Shown here piece by piece: positions 21,593-28,270 of a stretch of 28,270 nt of DNA (its first letter is position 1; every line of letters begins with the position of its first letter). The notes below the pieces were generated by a model, which was given only the letters and a program-made list of their open reading frames with translations, had not been told where the DNA came from and searched no databases. A program made the position numbers and the translations under genes. This DNA comes from DASUFH01 sp036274645. GTDB taxonomy: Bacteria; Acidobacteriota; Terriglobia; 20CM-2-55-15. Location of the stretch: NCBI GenBank assembly GCA_036274645.1, contig DASUFH010000059.1, positions 1 to 28,270 on the forward strand. Direction: 5' to 3'.

Positions 21593-24500
21593 AGCGTGTT
21601 TTTCAAAAAAGACGGCATCTCAGCAAGACAGGACGGCCGGCGCGTCAGCGATACGCGCCTGTCCGAGCGCTCGAACTTTCAGGTCGAAGCGCTTGAGCCG
21701 CGCCTGCTGCTGAGCAGCGATCTCGCGCCGGCCACCGGCGGTCTCGTTGCCGTCCAGGAACTGGGCGCGCCCCAGAGCGCCATCGTCGAGTTTGCCCAGG
21801 AAAGCCGGATCGCCGTCAGTCTTGACGGTTGGGGCAGCGGGGAAAACACGGACGAACAGCCGGCGCCTCCCGCCGAGATCACCCCGGATAGCGCCGAGTC
21901 ACAGCTCGTCGCCGCCGCCGATCCCGGCCAGAATTTCGAGCCCGAAATTACCGTCGTAATGGCGGACGAAACCGCCTCGATTGCGGCTTCCTCCAGCGCC
22001 GCCGCGACGGATTCCGGGACCAAAAAAGTTCACGATGACGACGCGCCGGCAGGCCCGGCTGCGGATCCCGAAACCGGGTCCGATACCGTCGAGAATCTGG
22101 TCAAAAGTCTGCGCTCCGCAAACGGTCCTCCGCAGGACAAATTCCCGTTCGCCGGGCTGGATTTTTCCAGCGCGGAAAACCGCGGACGGGTGATTTCGAT
22201 CTTCGTTCGCGCCAACGGAACGGTGGACGTTCTGGGCGCTGTTGAGGGCGACACTTCGAGCCTCAACGTGACCTACATCATCGGCAACGATGATGCCGAA
22301 ATTGAGCTGACCGCGCCGGATGTCGAGAACGTCTGGCAGATTTTCGGACCGAATTCCGGTGTGCTGCAGTCCTCGGGACTGGGCGCAATTGAGTTCACCG
22401 ACGTGCAGATTCTGGTCGGTGGACAGAGCAGCGACACGTTGGACTACTCCTCGTATTCCACGTCAGTCGTTGTCGATTTCTCGAACGGCGTCGCGACCGA
22501 TGTGACGGAAATTCGGGGGATCGAAAACGCCATCGGCGGCTCGGGCGACGACACGTTTATCGTCGACGGAGCGGGCGTCGATGGGAGCGGCGAGAGCGTC
22601 GGATTCATTTCCGGCGGCGAGGGTTCCGATACCCTCCAGGCGATCGACGGTTCGAACGTCTGGCTCATTGACGGCGTCAACGCCGGCCGCCTGAACGCGA
22701 TCGCGTTCACCAGCGTCGAGAACCTGGTCGGAGGCGCTGGAAACGACGTTTTCGTGTTCTTTGTAGCTGCGCGTCTGTCCGGATTCATCTCCGGAGGCGG
22801 CGCTGCCGACACGCTGATCGGCGCCAATCAACACAACACATGGATCGTTTCCAGCGCGAATGCAGGCACGCTGAACGGAATCGCCTTCAGGGAAATCGAA
22901 AATCTTTACGGCGGCGCTGACGACGACGTTTTCGTTTTTTCACGCGGCTTCATCACCGGAGTTCTGGACGGCGGAGATGGATTGAATACGGTCGAGCTGG
23001 CCGACCCGGATCGTCCGGTATCCGGACCGGCGCCGGCTGCCGATGCGGCGAGCAGTCCGACATCCGAAGCGACCACGCCGGACACGGCAGGTTCCGCGAC
23101 GAATGACCTGGCGGATACGGATCAGGCTTCGACCGCCAGAATTGCGGAGACCTCGAATTCCGGCGCCGCCTTTGCGCCGGGCGCCGAGGAGGCTGCAGTT
23201 GAGAGCGCCGTTCCGGCGCCGCTGGTTGCCCCCGACTCCAGCCCGGCTGAGGCGGGAGGCGAAGCCGTTCCCGTCGCAGGATTGCCGACGGACAACCCGG
23301 CGCTGCCGGCCAGGTCCGAAGACAGCGCCGTGCGGGTCACGGAGACCTCCGCTTTCCGGGCGCAGTTGACGGAGGTCCTGAGCTACGCCATTACGGTTTC
23401 CTACGCCGGATTCCTGCTGGGGGTCGCCACCGGACAACTGGATCCCCAAAAGTGGATTCTCGGAACCAGTCCGGTTGATCCTTCGGACCCCCCGAACCCG
23501 CCTCAGGTATCCGACGACGAATCGACTGGCGACGGACTTCCTGGCGCCGGTGAGGATGCCGCTGCTCCGGCGCCCCCGGCAGAGCTGAGCTCGTCGTCAG
23601 TTTCGGTCTCCTCCGGAGACGTCGTGACTCCGGCAAGTGTGCCGCCAGATTCGGAGCCCTCCGGCGGAGGTTCGAACGGGTCGGCCGGTTCGATCATCGA
23701 CCAGCTGACGGAAACGCTGAAAGCCGCGAACGCTCCGCCAGCGGATTCCGCTTACGCTTTGACCTCTGCCGACGAATCCGCTTCCTCCGTTTCCGAGGTC
23801 CTTTCCTCCGAAGATCTGGCCCCCATCTTTGAACAAGCCATCAGCGCCTGGATTGCTTCCGGGATTTCCGGAGATCAGGCGGCGCTACTGAACTCGATCA
23901 CGATCGCAATCGTGAGTCTCTCCGACGGCCGTCTCGGCGAGACGTCGGGAACCTCCGTTTACCTGGACGCGACCGCAGCCGGCCATGGATGGTTTGTCGA
24001 CGGTACTCCTGCCGACAGCGACGAGTTTGAAATCGTCTGGTCCGGCGGCCGTCTGATCGCCGGGCCCAACAGCGTGGCGTCCGGCCGCATCGACCTGCTG
24101 ACCACGCTGATCCACGAAATGGGACACGTGCTCGGTCTCACCCACGATTCCGGCCTGGCCGTGATGGATGAAACGCTGCGAACCGGCGAGCGGGTTCCGT
24201 TGCCGCTCGTCGCCCAGATTCCGGTGGGCAGCGATCCCGTGAGCGCGGCCGTGATCAATCCGGCAGGAACGCTGGATCTGTCGGGTGACGGCGGGACGAT
24301 CACCATTACGGTGCAGTCCAATGGCTCGCTCGATGTTTCCGGCTCCAGCACGGATGACGGGAATCAGGCAGGCATCACCGTGATCAAGGGCAACCCGGTG
24401 GCGGGCACGATCACGCTGACTGGTCCGGATGAGAACACCACGTGGACGCTCACGGGCGGCAACGAGGGGTCACTCTCCTTCGAATACCTTGCTTCGACCA

Positions 24501-27500
24501 TAACGATCACATTCACAGACATCGATCACCTTGTCGGAGGGAGCGCCAACGATACATTTGTGGCGAATCCCCTGGAAGGAGTTGCCGCTGACATCAACGG
24601 TGGCGGCGCCGCCGGCGTGGATATCCTCATGGCGGTGGCCGGCAGCGCGGCGATCACGCTCAGCGACGCGTCCCTGGGATCGATTTCGCTCAATAGTTCT
24701 TTTGAAATCGCGATCCTCACGGGAACTTCGGTCAACGCCGTTCTTGCCGACGCGTCCGGTTTCTCCGGAGTCGTCATTTACGATTCCGGCATCACGGCGG
24801 CGTGGACGCCGCAGGGTCCCGGACCGGCCACAGAAGCGACCCCGTCGGTCGTCGACCAGTATTCGGGCGCCATTCAGGCTGTCGCCGTCAATCCTGTTGA
24901 CCCGACCATCATGTACGTCGGCGCCGTCAATGGCGGCGTGTGGAAGACCACGGACGGAGGCGCGAACTGGACGCCATTGACGGACGAGATGCCCTCGCTC
25001 GCCACCAGCGCGCTCACGCTGGACCTGGACGATCCGGAAACGATTTATGTCGGAACCGGCAGCCTCAGCAGTTTCCGCTTCGAGGGGGGTGAGGCTGCAG
25101 GTGTATTGAAGTCGACCGACGGCGGCAAGCACTGGACCGTTCTCCTGAATGGACTCCGCGGCGATACGATTCGCGGAATCGTCGCCAAGGGAAACATGAT
25201 CCTGGTCGCGACCGACAAGGGTCTGTATCGCGCCGAAGACGGAGAAACGTTCTACTACCTGGACTTCCCGAACTCTGTCGGCATGGACGATGACGGCGAC
25301 ATGATCACGGATGAGCAGGGCGTGATTAAGGTCGAAATCGTCAACGGCGGTACGGGACTCGCGCTCGAGCAGGTGATCACGGCGAACGTCTCCGGGATGG
25401 GCGTCACAGCGCACAGCCAGGCGACCTTCAAGGTGACGGAAGTCAACGGCGGCGTCGCCAAGGCCCTGAGCTTGACCAGCGCCGGAGAATACACGGGTCT
25501 CTCCGGTATGTTGATGGCCGGCGCGCTCACGATCAGTCCCATCGGCGGCAACAGTCTGAGCCTGAAGCTGACGTTCTCGAAGAATGAATTCAATCTTCCG
25601 AATACTGCGGCCGTTTCAGAACTGTCGGCCGCCACCGATCCGGCGCTTGTCATTTACGCGGCATTTCCCGGCATTGGAGTGTTTCGGAGTGACGACAGCG
25701 GCAAACACTGGCTGAACGTGTCGAGCAATCTTTCCGAGGAATTGTTCAAAAACTCCCAGCGGGTCCGGCTGACCAGTGTCGGCAATACGGTTTACGCAGC
25801 GCTGCTGAGCAGCAAGAGCAATCTTTACGCGGATGTTTCCAGCGGCAATACGATTCAGCTCAAGCGCGAAGCCCCGTTCTACGTGCCCTATAAGGTCGGC
25901 GATTCGATTACGTTGGAGAACGCGGCCGGAGAAAAGGACACGCTCAAGGTCACGGCGGTCGATAACCTGCACGTCAACTACACGTCGGTTACCCTGAGCG
26001 GTCCCGTTACCCATGCGTACGTCGCCGGCGACAAAGTGGATTCCGGGAAACTCCGCCTCGGGGCGCTGTATAAGTCGACCAACAAGGGGGAGACCTGGTC
26101 AAGTGTCGACCTTCCCGGCGTGGCGGCAGAAGGTGGCGTCAACGTCGGAGGCCAGGGAACCAAGCACTTCTCGATCGTTGCAGATCCCGCGGATCCCGAC
26201 ATCCTTTATGTCGGAGGCGATACCACCGCCAGTTCGCCGTTCAGCGGAAACCTTTTCCGTCTGAGCGGGAGCACCTGGGATTCGATCGTGAAGTCGGGAA
26301 CGAGCATGTCGGATCCGCAGCATCCCCAGGGCACCGCCCCACACGCCGATTCCCGGAACATGGTATTCAGCGGTCCGAATCTGATCGAGGTGGACGATGG
26401 CGGAATCTACATTCTCACCGATCCGGATTCCGCCGCCGACCGGGTGTGGACGTCGATCAGCGGAAATCTCAGCCTGTTCGAGTTTGTCTCCATCGCCTGG
26501 GACTCCGTTAACGATCTGATCACCGGTGGCGCGCAGGACAACGGATCATTGCGCCAGTCCGGGACGGGCAGCCAGCAATGGACGATCATCCTGGGTGGCG
26601 ACGGCGTCAATACGGTGTCCGGCGCGAACGCGGCCGGAACAATCGGGTACACGTACACCAGCACGCAGGATCTCGGCAACTTCGAGAAGATCACGGATCC
26701 TATCGGGTCCGCCGCGACCGCGGAAATCCTCGACCTCGAAATCAACGGGACCGGTATTTTTGATGACGACGAGATCCGGCATCCGGTAGGCACGTCGGAT
26801 CCGGAGTTCATCGACAAGACTCTCTTCAACGACTTCCGCTTTGGGACGCCGATCGCCATCAACGCAATCGATCCGGAGAAGTTCCTGATCGGAACGGAAG
26901 TGATCTATGAGGAGGACCCCGATACCTTCTTCCCGGATCGCGGCGAGGACGTCTCCCTGGTCAACGGAAAGCCGATCTGGCATCTGACGTCCGAAAGCCA
27001 GCTTCCCGAAACAGCCCGGATCGGTTCGGTTCAGGCGCTGGCCTATGGCGGATATGAACTCGTGGGCGGAACCCTGATGCCCAAAGAGTACATCGCATAT
27101 GCCGTCGTTCAGAACGTTACCCCGGGCGCTTCCGGAACAGTCGACGGCGCGGCCGAACGTTTGAGCTCGGGAAGTCTCTGGGTTCGCCTGGGTTCAGCCG
27201 GTGGGGGATATCGTTTTATCAAGGATCCAACGTTCACCACGGCGCTGGGCAGCGCGATTCCCATCGACATCGCGCTCGATCCCAATGACTGGCGCCGGGT
27301 CTTTGTCCTCGATAACCAGGGAAGGATCTGGTACAACCGCCTCCAGACCAGCGACGCGACGCCGACAAGCAGTGTCATGTTTGATGGCGCATGGGTGGAC
27401 CTGACCGCAAACGGGAACCTCGGCGATCTTACATGGGGTGTGAGAGCCATTGAAGTGGCCGTGGTCGATCCGAAGAACGTCGCCATGGCGGAAGACGACG

Positions 27501-28270
27501 TTATCGCTGTTCTCGTCGGCGCGCAGGGAGGCGTCTACCAGGCCAACGTCGATCTCGCCAATTTACCCTCCGCGATGAATCCGCTGTATTTCCACGGATT
27601 CGGTTACGGTCTTCCCAACGTTGTGGCGAAGGATCTGATCTACGACAAACAGGACAACGTCCTCGTCGTCGGCACGCTCGGCCGGGGCGCCTGGATCATG
27701 CAGAACGCTCTGGCGGCAATGCAGACCGAAAGCCAGCTGGTGATTCTGGGTTCCAAATCGGCCATGACCGGCGACCAGATCAAGCTTCAGCGAAACGCGT
27801 CCGCTCCGTGGATGATGGACGTCGTCGTTTCCGGGATGGTTGTCCGTACCCTGCCGATGAAGCCGATCGGTAAGATCCTCATCAACACCCGGGAAGGCGA
27901 TGACCACATCCTGATTGATGGAGACAATGGTCCCGTCGCGCCCAGCGAACGAATCTTTATTGATGGGGCCGCCGGGACCGATGAACTGCGGGTAGAGAAT
28001 CACCTCCGAGACCGCGGGCATGTTCCAGCCTCGGGTATACCTGCGGACGGAAAGTATCGTTTTGTGGACAGGGATCCATACGCTCCAGGCGGCGTGTCCT
28101 TCGTTAACATCACGGCCACAAATATTGAAAGCCTGCCCTACGTCGTCCGTTCCAACCCCATCCCAACGACGCATGTTACCGAAGTGACGATTCAGGACAG
28201 CGCCCCACTGGATGGCAGCTGGGCCCTCAATCTGGATGGCTCTCCTGTGATGGTCGCGTATGCGGAGATG
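21566..28270 (+). CDS. Giant LEPR-XLL surface/secreted protein with metzincin motif and Asp-box repeats (3' end outside window)
   Basis: At least 2,235 codons; no stop before the right edge. No ATG is usable; I chose GTG 21566, with GGGAG nine bases upstream and downstream of the promoter. GTG 21569 and 21596 are alternatives. The N-terminus has an aromatic/basic stretch (WWRFFSVFFKK), then LEPRLLL at residues 43-49 and no ordinary signal peptide. Next come Asp/Gly repeats with RTX-like motifs (GGSGDDTF, GGAGNDVF), a Pro/Ala/Ser-rich region (about 480-710) holding one hydrophobic segment (LTEVLSYAITVSYAGFLLGV, about 601-620), and a metzincin zinc site His850-Glu-x-x-His854-x-x-Gly-x-x-His860 with Met-turn Met867. 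A further GGSANDTF follows. Then a propeller-like region has Asp-boxes near residues 1128, 1183, 1375 and 1504 (TDGGANW, TDGGKHW, SDDSGKHW, STNKGETW). Probably a secreted or surface adhesin/enzyme. Confidence 0.85.
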   Translation, partial: MVVPWWRFFSVFFKKDGISARQDGRRVSDTRLSERSNFQVEALEPRLLLSSDLAPATGGLVAVQELGAPQSAIVEFAQESRIAVSLDGWGSGENTDEQPAPPAEITPDSAESQLVAAADPGQNFEPEITVVMADETASIAASSSAAATDSGTKKVHDDDAPAGPAADPETGSDTVENLVKSLRSANGPPQDKFPFAGLDFSSAENRGRVISIFVRANGTVDVLGAVEGDTSSLNVTYIIGNDDAEIELTAPDVENVWQIFGPNSGVLQSSGLGAIEFTDVQILVGGQSSDTLDYSSYSTSVVVDFSNGVATDVTEIRGIENAIGGSGDDTFIVDGAGVDGSGESVGFISGGEGSDTLQAIDGSNVWLIDGVNAGRLNAIAFTSVENLVGGAGNDVFVFFVAARLSGFISGGGAADTLIGANQHNTWIVSSANAGTLNGIAFREIENLYGGADDDVFVFSRGFITGVLDGGDGLNTVELADPDRPVSGPAPAADAASSPTSEATTPDTAGSATNDLADTDQASTARIAETSNSGAAFAPGAEEAAVESAVPAPLVAPDSSPAEAGGEAVPVAGLPTDNPALPARSEDSAVRVTETSAFRAQLTEVLSYAITVSYAGFLLGVATGQLDPQKWILGTSPVDPSDPPNPPQVSDDESTGDGLPGAGEDAAAPAPPAELSSSSVSVSSGDVVTPASVPPDSEPSGGGSNGSAGSIIDQLTETLKAANAPPADSAYALTSADESASSVSEVLSSEDLAPIFEQAISAWIASGISGDQAALLNSITIAIVSLSDGRLGETSGTSVYLDATAAGHGWFVDGTPADSDEFEIVWSGGRLIAGPNSVASGRIDLLTTLIHEMGHVLGLTHDSGLAVMDETLRTGERVPLPLVAQIPVGSDPVSAAVINPAGTLDLSGDGGTITITVQSNGSLDVSGSSTDDGNQAGITVIKGNPVAGTITLTGPDENTTWTLTGGNEGSLSFEYLASTITITFTDIDHLVGGSANDTFVANPLEGVAADINGGGAAGVDILMAVAGSAAITLSDASLGSISLNSSFEIAILTGTSVNAVLADASGFSGVVIYDSGITAAWTPQGPGPATEATPSVVDQYSGAIQAVAVNPVDPTIMYVGAVNGGVWKTTDGGANWTPLTDEMPSLATSALTLDLDDPETIYVGTGSLSSFRFEGGEAAGVLKSTDGGKHWTVLLNGLRGDTIRGIVAKGNMILVATDKGLYRAEDGETFYYLDFPNSVGMDDDGDMITDEQGVIKVEIVNGGTGLALEQVITANVSGMGVTAHSQATFKVTEVNGGVAKALSLTSAGEYTGLSGMLMAGALTISPIGGNSLSLKLTFSKNEFNLPNTAAVSELSAATDPALVIYAAFPGIGVFRSDDSGKHWLNVSSNLSEELFKNSQRVRLTSVGNTVYAALLSSKSNLYADVSSGNTIQLKREAPFYVPYKVGDSITLENAAGEKDTLKVTAVDNLHVNYTSVTLSGPVTHAYVAGDKVDSGKLRLGALYKSTNKGETWSSVDLPGVAAEGGVNVGGQGTKHFSIVADPADPDILYVGGDTTASSPFSGNLFRLSGSTWDSIVKSGTSMSDPQHPQGTAPHADSRNMVFSGPNLIEVDDGGIYILTDPDSAADRVWTSISGNLSLFEFVSIAWDSVNDLITGGAQDNGSLRQSGTGSQQWTIILGGDGVNTVSGANAAGTIGYTYTSTQDLGNFEKITDPIGSAATAEILDLEINGTGIFDDDEIRHPVGTSDPEFIDKTLFNDFRFGTPIAINAIDPEKFLIGTEVIYEEDPDTFFPDRGEDVSLVNGKPIWHLTSESQLPETARIGSVQALAYGGYELVGGTLMPKEYIAYAVVQNVTPGASGTVDGAAERLSSGSLWVRLGSAGGGYRFIKDPTFTTALGSAIPIDIALDPNDWRRVFVLDNQGRIWYNRLQTSDATPTSSVMFDGAWVDLTANGNLGDLTWGVRAIEVAVVDPKNVAMAEDDVIAVLVGAQGGVYQANVDLANLPSAMNPLYFHGFGYGLPNVVAKDLIYDKQDNVLVVGTLGRGAWIMQNALAAMQTESQLVILGSKSAMTGDQIKLQRNASAPWMMDVVVSGMVVRTLPMKPIGKILINTREGDDHILIDGDNGPVAPSERIFIDGAAGTDELRVENHLRDRGHVPASGIPADGKYRFVDRDPYAPGGVSFVNITATNIESLPYVVRSNPIPTTHVTEVTIQDSAPLDGSWALNLDGSPVMVAYAEM
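22613..22969 (+). repeat. Tandem protein repeats of about 60 residues in the giant gene
   Basis: Two consecutive units begin at residues 350 and 410, and a partial third at 469 (spacing 60 and 59). Each starts with a Gly-rich GG(E/G)xxDTL, followed by an N-x-W-x-(I/V) strand, NAGxLNxIAF, then (V/I)ENLxGGxxxDVFVF. Related diverged units surround them (NVWQIFGPNSGVL at about 261; NTTWTLTGGNEGSL at about 958). DNA identity between units is modest, so the duplication is old. Confidence 0.6.

Noticed and set aside
22613..22969. CRISPR-like repetition
   Set aside because: The periodicity is 177-180 bases, in frame, with diverged DNA: protein repeats, not a CRISPR array.
24470..25414. Open frame of about 314 codons on the minus strand
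   Set aside because: Antisense to the giant gene; the sense strand carries Asp-boxes and Gly/Asp repeats in frame without interruption.

Overview
The window is GC-rich bacterial DNA, roughly 60% by eye, with densely packed genes. The gene content suggests a Gram-negative-type, heterotrophic, respiring soil or environmental bacterium: membrane-fusion (HlyD-like) proteins, lipoprotein cytochrome c, cobalamin-dependent acyl-CoA mutase and MEP-pathway isoprenoid synthesis. Acidobacteriota or a relative is my best guess. It rests on protein style and gene company only, because no rRNA or other marker is present. Several genes appear to start at TTG or GTG.

Region 1 (1-2960, minus strand) is a redox or envelope group: a hypothetical protein, a membrane-anchored PCYCGC-type protein, a lipoprotein mono-heme cytochrome c, and a lipoprotein with cupredoxin-like and carboxypeptidase-regulatory-like parts that runs off the left edge. 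A two-CBS-domain protein lies upstream. Region 2 (3125-6728, minus) is a tight three-gene acyl-CoA operon: mutase large subunit, separate B12-binding subunit, and a methylcrotonyl-CoA carboxylase-type carboxyltransferase. The mutase lacks the two residues that define methylmalonyl-CoA specificity. Region 3 (6879-15158) is housekeeping: a secreted hypothetical protein, a DUF1992 protein, a membrane-anchored M23 peptidase, a Prx5-type peroxiredoxin, a Tat-exported amidohydrolase, a degenerate Nudix protein, FabH, long-form IspH and a 2[4Fe-4S] ferredoxin placed directly behind IspH.

Region 4 (15407-28270) is the most interesting part. Three minus-strand genes encode a GAF-GAF-transmembrane-HlyD protein, a PqqD-like/M50 protease/lipoyl-domain membrane protein and a shortened SecA-like ATPase. 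Divergently, from a strong-looking promoter, runs a giant gene (over 2,200 codons, not finished at the window edge). Its product begins with an LEPR-XLL motif and carries RTX-like GGxGxD repeats, a metzincin-type zinc site and Asp-box (BNR) repeats. I infer that the three minus-strand genes form a dedicated route for exporting or processing the giant protein, with its LEPR-XLL N-terminus as the address tag.

Non-coding structure includes two copies of a short palindrome (10072 and 15196), a long inverted repeat of REP/RAYT type (15299-15376), a hairpin between convergent genes (7447-7468), and two sigma70-like promoters with good -35 boxes (10126 and 21509). I saw no tRNA, rRNA, CRISPR array, complete transposase or phage gene.
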